A stretch of 8,833 bases of DNA from Eubacteriales Family XIII. Incertae Sedis bacterium (GCA_031254995.1 JAIRTJ010000165.1:1-8833), one strand, 5' to 3'; shown: positions 1 through 7,020, counted from the stretch's first letter. Notes: a model not told the origin generated them from the sequence alone. Made by a program: numbers and translations.

Positions 1-1086
1 ACACTTTCCACCTTTTTCGCAAGCGCGAATACGCGAGTCGCGATTGCGGAAGGCCGAGGAGAAATCACTTCTATACATTATTATGCGCAGCCGAGGGCGA
101 TACGCGAGGGGCGGGTGCCCTGCGATGTCGTATTCGTCCAATGTACGCCTCCGGACAATTTCGGATTCGTGAACATCGGCCTCTCATGCGAGCACATGAG
201 GGCGGCCATAGAGAAGGCGAAGCTCGTCATCGCGCAGGTGAACGCGAAATATCCCTATGTTTGCGGCGACGCGCTCTTCCATGTGTCCGAATTCGATTAT
301 TTTGTCGAATACGATCAAGAGCCTTACGAGCTCCCGCTCATATCGGGGGACGATCCCATATCCGAGAAAATCGGATACAATATTGCGACGCTGATCAATG
401 ACGGGGATTGCATTCAGATGGGCCAGGGGAAGATTCCGAACGCGATCCTGAAATGTCTCATGGACAAAAAAGACCTCGGCATCCACACTGAGGTCTTTTC
501 GGACAATATACTGCCGCTCATCGATGCGGGCGTATTCACGGGTGCAAAGAAGCAGATCGACAAGAGGAAGATCGTATCGACATTCATTCACGGCACGAGA
601 AAGCTCTACGACTTCGTCGATCACAACGACATGATCAGAATCCTTCCGTGCGACTACACGAACGCGGCTAGCGTGATTTCTCAAAACGACAACGTCGTGG
701 CGATCAACTCGGCGCTTGAGGTCGATCTTCTCGGTCAGATCGTCGCGGACACCGTGGATGGCAGACCGTTCAGCGGGGTCGGAGGGCAACTCGATTTCCT
801 GCGCGGCGCGGAGGAGTCGAAGGGCGGTCGTCCGATCATAGCGCTTCCCGCGACGGCTAAGAGGGGGACGATTTCCCGGATCGTCGCGAATATTCCCGAG
901 GGGCATCCGATCACTTCGTCGAGACAGGATGCTCATTATATCGTGACGGAATACGGAGTCGCAGAGCTCTTCGGCGCGGACACGAAAGAGCGAGCGAAGC
1001 GGATGATCAGCATTGCGGCGCCTGAATTCAGGGAGGATTTGGAAAGAAGTTTCTTCGCGTACATGAAAAAAATCGGCGGCATTTGA
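1..1086 (+). CDS. acetyl-CoA hydrolase/CoA-transferase family protein (4-hydroxybutyrate or butyrate CoA-transferase type), 5' end missing
   Basis: Frame 1 is open from the first base to the TGA at 1084-1086, giving 361 residues. The family is usually about 430-440 residues, so roughly 70-80 N-terminal residues lie off the window. A GTG at 115 is an internal codon: the 38 codons before it already read as family sequence (NTRVAIAEGRGEI). Enzymes of this family move CoA between acyl-CoA and a free carboxylate such as acetate through a glutamyl-CoA intermediate, in the cytoplasm. Seen here: the glycine loop at residues 141-147 (GQGKIPN), the probable catalytic glutamate 164 in GIHTEVFSD, the GVGGQLDF motif at 259-266, the ALPATAKRG and SRIV stretches, and the C-terminal VTEYGVAELFG block. 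The glycine loop is a variant of the more usual GIGAIP/GIGGxP. The acyl substrate cannot be read from sequence. It is 101 nt upstream of the transporter genes and may be a separate transcription unit. Confidence 0.93.
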   Translation, partial: TLSTFFASANTRVAIAEGRGEITSIHYYAQPRAIREGRVPCDVVFVQCTPPDNFGFVNIGLSCEHMRAAIEKAKLVIAQVNAKYPYVCGDALFHVSEFDYFVEYDQEPYELPLISGDDPISEKIGYNIATLINDGDCIQMGQGKIPNAILKCLMDKKDLGIHTEVFSDNILPLIDAGVFTGAKKQIDKRKIVSTFIHGTRKLYDFVDHNDMIRILPCDYTNAASVISQNDNVVAINSALEVDLLGQIVADTVDGRPFSGVGGQLDFLRGAEESKGGRPIIALPATAKRGTISRIVANIPEGHPITSSRQDAHYIVTEYGVAELFGADTKERAKRMISIAAPEFREDLERSFFAYMKKIGGI

Positions 1087-1130
1087 TGCGGTGACGGGAC
1101 TGACGAATTCAACGCACAGGGGCGTCGAAT

Positions 1131-1159
1131 TTGTTGTGGTATATAGTCGGTTAAAGTAT
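1131..1159 (+). promoter_or_regulatory. possible promoter for the transporter operon (weak)
   Basis: The 101-nt gap between the CoA-transferase and the binding-protein gene turns A+T-rich from about 1128. It holds a TTGTTG at 1131-1136 and a TAAAGT at 1152-1157, with a spacer of 15 nt, shorter than the ideal 17. A TATAGT at 1142-1147 is a better -10 match but has no recognisable -35. A promoter somewhere here is plausible because the transporter genes start a new group of genes, but the boxes themselves are weak. I see no convincing intrinsic terminator after the CoA-transferase gene. Confidence 0.2.
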
Positions 1160-1187
1160 TGGTGACAGTGTTAAAAAGGAGGAAGAA

Positions 1188-2561
1188 ATGAAAAAATATC
1201 GGTTTAAAACGAGATTGATCGTCGCATTTCTCATCGCATTGTTGGCGGCCGTAACCGCGCTCAGCGGTTGCTCGGGCGGCGACTCCGGCGATTCGGGCGA
1301 TGCCGGCGATACTCCGGCGGGCGAAAACCCTGCCGAAGTCGAATTGGGATTTATCTGGCCCGAGACCGGCGGGAGTTCCGCCATCGGTCTTGAGCATAAG
1401 ATCGGCGCGCAAAAGGCAATCGACGAGATCAATGCGAACGGCGGCGTCAAATCCATGGGCGGCGCAAAGCTCGTACCCGTCTGGAAAGATTCCGAATCCA
1501 CAGCGGACGTCGGCGCGACCAAGGTCGAAGAGCTTGTCACGGTTGACAATGTTCCCATCGTGATCGGTTGCTACAACAGCGTCGTCACCCTTCCTGCCGC
1601 CGAAAGAGCGAACGCGTTGCAAACGCCGTTCCTCTCGATGGGCGCCGTCGGCATGGGTATCACGAACAGCGGTTTCGAGTGGGTGTTCCGCATCAACAAC
1701 ACCGCCGAATACGACGTAGTTGAGCTCATAAAGGGCTTGCAGCTCGCCGAGGAAGAAAAGGGCGTTGAGATCAAGACCTACGCGGTGATCTATGAAAACA
1801 CCGACTGGGGCGCGGACAATGCCGAGTACTTCAAAAAGTATGCGGAAGAAGAAGGTTGGGAATGCGTAGTCGATGAACCCGTCACCACGCCTGCGACCGA
1901 TCTGAGCTCGCAGGTAGCGAAGATCAAAGCCGCGAATCCGGATGTAGTAAACGCTTCTTTCTATACGAATGACGCCATCCTATTTGCGGACGCTTGCTTC
2001 AACAGCGATTATCAGCCTCCTTACGGATTCTGGTCCTCGGGCGGCGGCATGCAGGCGCAAGACTTCTTTACGGGTGTGCAGGATCCCGGTTCCTATGAGT
2101 ACATGTTCGTGCAGGAAGACTGGGGCGTAGCGGGTCCGTATCTCTATGATTGGATCAAGGAGCTCAAGGATCAGCTCGCGACCGAAGGCATCACGTTGAA
2201 CAGCTATTTCGCGCAGGGATGGACAGCCGCGTATGTTGCGTATGAAGCGCTCGAAGCGGCCGGAACGACGGACAAAGAAGCCATCAGGACGGCTCTGCGA
2301 GATCTCGACATCGAGAACTCAGTGGATAATCCGAGCAGGGTGGTTCTCACGGGCTATCCGAGAATTAAATTCGACGAGCAGGGTCAAAACACCTATTCGA
2401 CAGGAACGATCTGTCAGTATCAGGAAGGCGTTGCGGTCGGACTTTCTCCCGTCAGCAACAGGTTCCCCGATGCCGAATTCATCATCCCGATTCCCAACGA
2501 TTTTGCCTCCAGAGCGGGCAATATGGTCGAATGGGGCGAACTCGGAAAATGGGAAATCTAG
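1188..2561 (+). CDS. ABC transporter substrate-binding lipoprotein, branched-chain amino acid (HAAT/LivJ) type
   Basis: The ATG at 1188 follows an AAGGAGG (1176-1182) with a 5-nt spacer. The 457-residue product has a lipoprotein signal peptide: basic start (MKKYRFKTR), hydrophobic core (10-24) and lipobox LSGC with Cys28 as the lipidated residue. A short Gly-Asp-rich linker (31-46) then leads to a type I periplasmic-binding-protein fold (VELGFIWPETGG; AIDEINANGG; VPIVIGCYNSVVTLPAAERA; the NPDVV region with YTNDAILFADA). The protein captures a substrate outside the membrane and delivers it to LivHM. It is longer than E. coli LivJ (about 367 residues), partly because of the signal and linker. 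Family members bind branched-chain amino acids but also amides, urea and aromatic or other small acids, so the ligand is not assigned. It is the first gene of the importer operon and is separated from livH by 162 nt containing a strong stem-loop. Confidence 0.93.
   Translation: MKKYRFKTRLIVAFLIALLAAVTALSGCSGGDSGDSGDAGDTPAGENPAEVELGFIWPETGGSSAIGLEHKIGAQKAIDEINANGGVKSMGGAKLVPVWKDSESTADVGATKVEELVTVDNVPIVIGCYNSVVTLPAAERANALQTPFLSMGAVGMGITNSGFEWVFRINNTAEYDVVELIKGLQLAEEEKGVEIKTYAVIYENTDWGADNAEYFKKYAEEEGWECVVDEPVTTPATDLSSQVAKIKAANPDVVNASFYTNDAILFADACFNSDYQPPYGFWSSGGGMQAQDFFTGVQDPGSYEYMFVQEDWGVAGPYLYDWIKELKDQLATEGITLNSYFAQGWTAAYVAYEALEAAGTTDKEAIRTALRDLDIENSVDNPSRVVLTGYPRIKFDEQGQNTYSTGTICQYQEGVAVGLSPVSNRFPDAEFIIPIPNDFASRAGNMVEWGELGKWEI
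1278..1313 (+). repeat. four tandem 9-bp units (GGC GAY NCN) coding for a Gly-Asp-rich linker
   Basis: Four consecutive 9-bp units at 1278-1286, 1287-1295, 1296-1304 and 1305-1313 follow the pattern GGC-GA(C/T)-NC(N) and encode Gly-Asp-Ser, Gly-Asp-Ser, Gly-Asp-Ala and Gly-Asp-Thr (residues 31-42). They lie just after lipidated Cys28, where binding lipoproteins commonly carry a flexible tether. The in-frame unit means copy number could change without breaking the reading frame. Confidence 0.8.
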
Positions 2562-2624
2562 AGAATGTTCGTCCGAGAGAGAATAACTTGTAGATCTCGA
2601 ATAATTTAATCCGGAAGGCAATAT

Positions 2625-2667
2625 TTGCGATCGGCGTGGGGCAGACAAGCCGCCGTGCCGATCGCAA
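2625..2667 (+). promoter_or_regulatory. strong intercistronic stem-loop between binding-protein gene and livH
   Basis: TTGCGATCGGC at 2625-2635 is the exact reverse complement of GCCGATCGCAA at 2657-2667. The stem continues inward through two G-T wobble pairs (2636-2656, 2637-2655) and two G-C pairs (2638-2654, 2639-2653). After a one-base bulge (2652), GGC/GCC pairs (2640-2642 with 2649-2651) close a six-base AGACAA loop. No run of T follows, so it does not look like a normal intrinsic terminator. By analogy with other importers, a hairpin here could protect the 3' end of the abundant binding-protein message and reduce permease expression. That role is inferred; the base pairing is directly seen. 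Confidence 0.75.
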
Positions 2668-2712
2668 TGCCCGAAAAGATGAAGAGAGATTGTCTCAGAA
2701 ACTCGACGGGAA

Positions 2713-2717
2713 AGGAG
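2713..2717 (+). promoter_or_regulatory. ribosome binding site that fixes the livH start at 2724
   Basis: AGGAG at 2713-2717 lies 6 nt before the ATG at 2724. The same frame is open back to a TTG at 2625, but those 33 extra codons overlap the stem-loop and do not resemble LivH, so the ATG is preferred. Confidence 0.8.
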
Positions 2718-2723
2718 ATCTTG

Positions 2724-3608
2724 ATGGAAAATACTCTGCTTGCAATCCCGCAGGGAATTATACTGGGCGGCGCATACGGCGCTATCGCGCTCGGGCTCAG
2801 CGTAATCTTTGGGGTTACTCGCGTCATAAATTTTGCGCAGGGTTCCATGTTGATGGCTTCGTGCTTCTTGTATTATGTGCTGTACGAAAACTATGGGATT
2901 GATCCGTACATCGGAATCATTGCGGTAGCTCCGATCATGTTCTTGTTCGGCTATGCCGTGCAAAAATTTCTTGTGAAACCGTTGATTATTCGCGAACGCG
3001 CATCGGTAATAGAGCCGACCAGCGTAATGATGATGACGATCGGGTTTGATTTTGCGCTCATGTATCTCTTTATGATGATCTTCGGCGCTTCTTACCGCAC
3101 GATAAAGACGACAGCCAGCGGTATTGTCGTCAAGACCGCCGACGGCATGTTTACCACTACTTTGTCAAGAATTATCGCGCTTATAGCCGGGCTTGTTCTC
3201 GCGTTTGCGCTGTGGTTTATTTTCAATAAGACGGAACTGGGAACGAAGATACGCGCGGTCGCGCAAAACCGCACCGCTGCGGGACTCTGCGGGGTTGACG
3301 TGTTCAAATCGTACAGCATCGCGTTCGGCCTCGGCGTCGCCGCGCTCGCGGTTTCGGGCGCGTGCCTGCTTCAATTCCTCTACGCGCAGCCGAATATGGG
3401 TACGATGTTCGGGGTGAAGTCTTTCATGATCGTCGTACTCGGAGGGTTGGGCAGCATTCCGGGGGCTCTTATCGGCGGCGTCATATTCGGCGTCGTGGAG
3501 ACCGTCGGCGCGCAACTGATTACCGGTACGGCCGCGACCATGCTGTCTTTCGTGTTGTTCATCATCGTCCTGGTCGTGAAACCGACCGGATTGTTCGGAA
3601 AGAAATAG
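2724..3608 (+). CDS. livH: branched-chain amino acid-type ABC transporter permease LivH
   Basis: A 294-residue integral membrane protein, within the usual LivH length (about 290-310). It is one of two permease subunits forming the channel of a HAAT-family importer. Directly visible are the N-terminal GGAYGAIALGLSVIFGV helix (about 8-30), the family motif VINFAQG (34-40), further hydrophobic segments near 60-82, 97-121, 146-170, 197-217, 229-260 and 265-288, a cytoplasmic loop RAVAQNRTAAGLCGV (177-191) where the ATPase is expected to dock, and the conserved end with VLGGLGSIPGALIGG and VKPTGLFGKK. The helix limits are estimates by eye. Only 12 nt separate its stop from livM, so the two are almost certainly co-transcribed. 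The start is chosen by the AGGAG at 2713. Confidence 0.93.
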   Translation: MENTLLAIPQGIILGGAYGAIALGLSVIFGVTRVINFAQGSMLMASCFLYYVLYENYGIDPYIGIIAVAPIMFLFGYAVQKFLVKPLIIRERASVIEPTSVMMMTIGFDFALMYLFMMIFGASYRTIKTTASGIVVKTADGMFTTTLSRIIALIAGLVLAFALWFIFNKTELGTKIRAVAQNRTAAGLCGVDVFKSYSIAFGLGVAALAVSGACLLQFLYAQPNMGTMFGVKSFMIVVLGGLGSIPGALIGGVIFGVVETVGAQLITGTAATMLSFVLFIIVLVVKPTGLFGKK

Positions 3609-3620
3609 AAGGGGTGTGAA

Positions 3621-4697
3621 ATGAATAAGCAAGATGAAAAGCTTCCCGGCGCGGCGCCCGTTGTTGACGGAAAGAAAGGCTTTCTCGAAGGCAAACTATT
3701 TCTTTTGATATTCGCCGTCCTTTTTGCGACGGTGCCTCTCGGGATGTCGAGCTTTACGCAACATATCTTGGTATTGGTTCTGTTTTACGCATTCTGCGCC
3801 AGCGCATGGAACATTTTATGCGGGTATATCGGCGTCTTGTCGTTGGGACATTCCGCGCTGATGGGCATCGGAGCGTACACGACCACTCTGCTGCTGGTTC
3901 ATTTCGGCGTCAGCCCGTGGATCGGCATGTTTATCGGCGCCTTCTTGACCGGAATCGTCGGCGTGCTGATAGGGTTCCCGTGCTTCCGCATGAGCGGACC
4001 GTATTTCACTCTGACGACGATCGCGTTTGCCGAACTGCTCAGGGTCTATCTTGAAAACACGAAGGAAATCTTCGGTATGTCCACAAAAGGAGCGAGCGGC
4101 ATTACAGTCCCCTATACAGGCGACAATGTCGCGATGCTCAGCTTCCTCGGAAAGATTCCTTTCTACTATTTGATGCTTGCGCTCCTCGTGATCATTCTTC
4201 TGATCACATGGGGAATCGACCGCAGCAAACTCGGCTATTATTTTGTCGCCATCAGAAGCGACGCGGATGCCGCGGAGTCGCTTGGCATAAAACTCTTGAA
4301 ATACAAATTGATCGGCATGTTTATAAGCGCTTTCTTCATCGCGATCGCCGGTGCGTTTTACGCGCAATTTTTCAGATATATCAATCCGACCAGGATATTC
4401 GGACTTGATATGTCCATCAGAATCGCGCTCATCGCGGTCGTCGGCGGACAGGGCAAGATATTCGGACCGACGATCGGCGCGGTGATACTCATCCCCATCA
4501 CGGAGCTCCTGTCCCTTTATTTCGGCGCAACGCTCCCGGGGCTTCACCTGTTCATCTACGGCGTGGTGATGGTGCTTGTCGTGCTCTTCATGCCTAAGGG
4601 AATCAATGACTATGTGATGCGTCTCTTCTCCTGGCTCGAGGGTTTGCTGTTCGGCAGGATCAGAAAAGCCAAAGAGACCGCGCGGACGAATTCTTGA
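3621..4697 (+). CDS. livM: branched-chain amino acid-type ABC transporter permease LivM
   Basis: A 358-residue membrane protein, partner of LivH in the transmembrane pore. The ATG at 3621 has AAGGGG (3609-3614) 6 nt upstream. After about 25 hydrophilic residues come hydrophobic helices and the LivM hallmark GYIGVLSLGHSALMGIGAY (68-86), then FRMSGPYFTLTTIAFAE, the ATPase-contact loop AIRSDADAAESLGI (210-223), VVGGQGKIFGPTIGA and the terminal LFMPKGI. The C-terminus carries an Arg/Lys-rich tail (GRIRKAKETAR). Its stop is 11 nt before the livG start, and the AAGGAGG of livG begins inside the livM stop codon, consistent with translational coupling. Nothing looks broken or missing. The transported compound cannot be told from the permease. 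Confidence 0.93.
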   Translation: MNKQDEKLPGAAPVVDGKKGFLEGKLFLLIFAVLFATVPLGMSSFTQHILVLVLFYAFCASAWNILCGYIGVLSLGHSALMGIGAYTTTLLLVHFGVSPWIGMFIGAFLTGIVGVLIGFPCFRMSGPYFTLTTIAFAELLRVYLENTKEIFGMSTKGASGITVPYTGDNVAMLSFLGKIPFYYLMLALLVIILLITWGIDRSKLGYYFVAIRSDADAAESLGIKLLKYKLIGMFISAFFIAIAGAFYAQFFRYINPTRIFGLDMSIRIALIAVVGGQGKIFGPTIGAVILIPITELLSLYFGATLPGLHLFIYGVVMVLVVLFMPKGINDYVMRLFSWLEGLLFGRIRKAKETARTNS

Positions 4698-4703
4698 AGG
4701 AGG
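4697..4703 (+). promoter_or_regulatory. ribosome binding site that fixes the livG start at 4709
   Basis: AAGGAGG at 4697-4703 overlaps the last base of the livM stop and lies 5 nt before the ATG at 4709. The same frame also offers a TTG at 4694, but that lies upstream of this site, so the ATG is used. Confidence 0.85.
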
Positions 4704-4708
4704 TCGAA

Positions 4709-5443
4709 ATGACGAATATACTTGAACTGCGAAATGTCACAAAGCAATTCGGCGGACTTGTTGCCGTAAACGACGTCACGACCGATATCGAGGAAGGCAG
4801 CATCGTCGGATTGATCGGCCCGAACGGCGCGGGAAAGACCACGCTCTTCAATATGATCGCGAATTATTTCCATCCGACCTCGGGAACCATTCATTACAAG
4901 GGCAATGACATCACGAACGTGAAGGTCGACAAGATGGCGAAGCTCGGCATAGCCAGGACCTTTCAGGTCACGCGTCCTTTCGGGGACATGAGCATCATCG
5001 ACAACATCATGGTCGGGGGCTATCTTGGGACGAACAACACGAAGGACGTGAGGAAGAAGGCGGAGGAAATCTACGAATATGTGGCGATGACCTGCAACCC
5101 GTTGCAGGTTGCGAGCGAGGTCACGACCGTCGACAGAAAGAAGCTCGAAGTCGGTCGCGCGCTCGCGACGGCTCCGGATCTGCTCCTTCTCGACGAGGTA
5201 ATGGCCGGTTGCAATCCGCAGGAAAAACTCGAACTCGTGGAATGCGCGAGGAAGATACGAGAATCGGGCGTCACCATCATCATCATAGAGCATGATATCA
5301 AGACCATCATGTCGTGCAGCGACAAAATCATCATGCTCGATCGCGGGTCGAAGCTCGTGGAAGGGCTGCCCCAAGAAGTCGGCAATGATCCCAGGGCAAT
5401 CAGCGCATATTTAGGGGAGGATTACGTACATGTTGAAGGTTAA
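4709..5443 (+). CDS. livG: branched-chain amino acid-type ABC transporter ATP-binding protein LivG
   Basis: A 244-residue cytoplasmic ATPase that pairs with LivF to power import. Seen in order: Walker A GPNGAGKTT (37-45), Q-loop Gln86 in TFQVTRPF, the signature region at 138-147 (VTTVDRKKLE), Walker B LLLLDE (158-163) followed by VMAGCNP, and H-loop His195 in IEHD. The signature departs strongly from both LSGGQ and the LSYGQQRRLE of E. coli LivG. From memory, a LivG subgroup has a related TLxDRKRLE sequence together with DEVMAG, so this is more likely a subfamily trait than a defect. The last 14 nt overlap livF, and the start follows livM by 11 nt, so the gene sits inside a tightly packed operon. 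Confidence 0.92.
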   Translation: MTNILELRNVTKQFGGLVAVNDVTTDIEEGSIVGLIGPNGAGKTTLFNMIANYFHPTSGTIHYKGNDITNVKVDKMAKLGIARTFQVTRPFGDMSIIDNIMVGGYLGTNNTKDVRKKAEEIYEYVAMTCNPLQVASEVTTVDRKKLEVGRALATAPDLLLLDEVMAGCNPQEKLELVECARKIRESGVTIIIIEHDIKTIMSCSDKIIMLDRGSKLVEGLPQEVGNDPRAISAYLGEDYVHVEG

Positions 5444-6134
5444 CAATCTGTGTGCCGGCTATGAAGGTCTTGAGATCGATCACAATATTTCAATTGAAGT
5501 CGGCGAAAAGCAAATCGTAGCCATCGTGGGCGCAAACGGCGTGGGCAAAAGCACTCTGCTGAAGGCCATCACCGGCCAGATAAAGCTCATGGGCGGCAAC
5601 GTGGAGTTCAACGGCGAGGATTTGTCCAACCTGCCCTCTCACAAGGTGATGCGAAAGGGCGTCGTCCTCGTTCCCGAGGGCAGACAGCTCTTTCCGATGC
5701 TGACGGTCGATGAGAATTTGAATGTCGGCTCGAGCACGAAGGAAAACCGCAAAAACCGCCGCGAGAACAAAGAAAAGATATACGAGATGTTTCCCGTGCT
5801 GAAGGAGAGAAGCAAGCAAAAAGCGGGTACGCTCTCCGGCGGAGAACAGCAGATGGTCGCAACTTCGAGGGCTTTGATGGGAAATCCCAAGCTCCTCATC
5901 ATGGACGAGCCTTCATGGGGTCTCGCTCCGATACTGGTCACGGAGATGTTCGAAGCCATCAAAGATATTCGAGACAACGGCACGTCGATTTTGATCGTCG
6001 AACAAAACGTTCAAAAAACGCTTGAAATCGCGGATAAAGCCTATGTCATCGAGCAAGGTACGGTCGTCATGGAGGGCAAGGGCTCGGAACTTTTGCTTGA
6101 CGAAGACCTCAAGAAGGCGTATCTTGGAATGTAG
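5430..6134 (+). CDS. livF: branched-chain amino acid-type ABC transporter ATP-binding protein LivF
   Basis: A 234-residue ATPase, the second nucleotide-binding subunit of the importer. The ATG at 5430 lies within livG (14-nt overlap) and has GGGGAGG (5414-5420) 9 nt upstream. Seen: Walker A GANGVGKST (34-42), the LivF hallmark PEGRQLF (82-88) with Q-loop Gln86, canonical signature LSGGE (135-139), Walker B LLIMDEP (155-161) followed by SWGLAP (family usually SLGLAP), and EQN (191-193) where most ABC ATPases have EHD. Loss of the switch histidine is normal for LivF. A basic stretch at 104-116 (KENRKNRRENKEK) lies on the surface helical domain. The next gene starts 28 nt after its stop with no terminator between. 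Confidence 0.93.
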   Translation: MLKVNNLCAGYEGLEIDHNISIEVGEKQIVAIVGANGVGKSTLLKAITGQIKLMGGNVEFNGEDLSNLPSHKVMRKGVVLVPEGRQLFPMLTVDENLNVGSSTKENRKNRRENKEKIYEMFPVLKERSKQKAGTLSGGEQQMVATSRALMGNPKLLIMDEPSWGLAPILVTEMFEAIKDIRDNGTSILIVEQNVQKTLEIADKAYVIEQGTVVMEGKGSELLLDEDLKKAYLGM

Positions 6135-6149
6135 TAACCGGATTTACGC

Positions 6150-6154
6150 GGAGG
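6150..6154 (+). promoter_or_regulatory. ribosome binding site favouring a GTG start at 6163
   Basis: GGAGG at 6150-6154 lies 8 nt before the GTG at 6163, a normal distance. An in-frame ATG at 6157 would be only 2 nt away, too close for efficient pairing. The choice changes the protein by two residues. Confidence 0.55.
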
Positions 6155-6162
6155 TAATGATT

Positions 6163-7020
6163 GTGGATAAGCGAACTTGGTGTGAACGTAAAATCTTTGC
6201 GAAACGGATCCAAAAAGAGATTTTCAGAACGATAGCGAGTCTCGGAGTGGGTCATTTGGGCGGTGCGCTTTCGCTCGCCGATTTGTTGTCGGTTCTGTAT
6301 TCCGACGGCGGGGCGTTGAAACACGACCCGAAAAATCCGCGATGGAAGGATCGCGATTGGCTCATCTGTTCAAAGGGGCACGCGGGACCCGCGCTCTACG
6401 CGACGCTTGCCTTGCGCGGATATTTCCCGTTGGAGGAACTCGATACGCTCAATAAGCCGCATACGAATCTCCCGAGTCACTGCGACAGAAATCTGACTCC
6501 GGGCATCGACATGACCACGGGTTCGCTCGGACAGGGCGCGTCGACGGCTTGCGGCATCGCATTGGCTCACCGTATGAACGGCGCGTCAAACACGATTTAT
6601 CTCATAATAGGAGACGGGGAAGCGCAGGAGGGTCAGGTATGGGAAATGGCTCTGCTCGCGGCGCAGAAAAAATTGGACAATCTGATTGCGTTCATCGATT
6701 ACAATCATATGCAGATCGACGGAACCACGGACGAGATCAATTCGCTCGGTGACGTCGCGCAAAAATTCCGCGAATTCGGATGGTTTTCCGTTGAAGCGGA
6801 CGGCCATGATCCCGGAGCTTTACAGGCCGCGATAGATCTTGCGAAAACCGTAAAGGAAAAACCGTCGATGATAGTCATGAAAACCGTCAAAGGCGAGGGT
6901 TGGAGCAAGTCCGCGGGCGCGGTCGGCAGCCACAGCAGAAATGTTTCAAAAGAGGAGATGGAAGAGGCCTCTGCTGAAATTGACATCGCAATCGCAAAGT
7001 ATCGGGAGGAAGCGAAATGA
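6163..7020 (+). CDS. transketolase, N-terminal (thiamine-diphosphate-binding) subunit
   Basis: A 285-residue protein matching the PP domain of transketolase, made as its own polypeptide. Transketolases move a two-carbon ketol unit between sugars using thiamine diphosphate and a divalent metal, in the cytoplasm. Visible: GVGHLGGALSLADLL (28-42), DRDWLICSKGHAGPALYA (63-80) with the active-site His73, PGIDMTTGSLGQG (113-125), the cofactor motif GDGEAQEGQ (150-158) through DYN (Asn181) and MQIDG, and a C-terminal SHS with the conserved histidine. Where many transketolases have GHP, this has SHC (105-107). The start is taken as the GTG at 6163 on ribosome-site spacing; ATG 6157 is the alternative. 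The frame is open further upstream to 6022, but that part overlaps livF and is not family-like. The last 4 nt overlap the next subunit. The donor and acceptor sugars are unknown. Confidence 0.92.
   Translation: MDKRTWCERKIFAKRIQKEIFRTIASLGVGHLGGALSLADLLSVLYSDGGALKHDPKNPRWKDRDWLICSKGHAGPALYATLALRGYFPLEELDTLNKPHTNLPSHCDRNLTPGIDMTTGSLGQGASTACGIALAHRMNGASNTIYLIIGDGEAQEGQVWEMALLAAQKKLDNLIAFIDYNHMQIDGTTDEINSLGDVAQKFREFGWFSVEADGHDPGALQAAIDLAKTVKEKPSMIVMKTVKGEGWSKSAGAVGSHSRNVSKEEMEEASAEIDIAIAKYREEAK

Noticed and set aside
184..936. 250-codon open frame on the - strand inside the CoA-transferase gene
   Set aside because: It runs opposite a clear family gene, is rich in Arg and Asp as expected of an antisense shadow, and shows no recognisable domain.
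2625..2680. Stem-loop after the binding-protein gene as an intrinsic terminator
   Set aside because: Bases after the 3' arm (TGCCCGAAAAGATG) contain no T run, and the permease genes downstream would be cut off from the operon.
2625..2723. Upstream TTG extension of livH
   Set aside because: The 33 extra codons lie over the stem-loop, have no ribosome site at a good distance and do not resemble LivH; AGGAG before ATG 2724 is far better.
2562..2723. A thiamine-diphosphate riboswitch or other known riboswitch in the larger gaps
   Set aside because: I looked for a conserved CTGAGA-type core and a multi-stem layout in the gaps at 1087-1187, 2562-2723 and 8067-8148 and saw none; an Rfam covariance search would settle it.
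4610..5374. 254-codon open frame on the - strand opposite livM/livG
   Set aside because: It overlaps two well-supported genes and its translation resembles no known protein; it is an antisense shadow produced by codon bias.
6022..6162. N-terminal extension of the first transketolase subunit into livF
   Set aside because: The extension overlaps livF in another frame and is Arg/Ser-rich without family similarity; a GGAGG site supports a start at 6157-6163.
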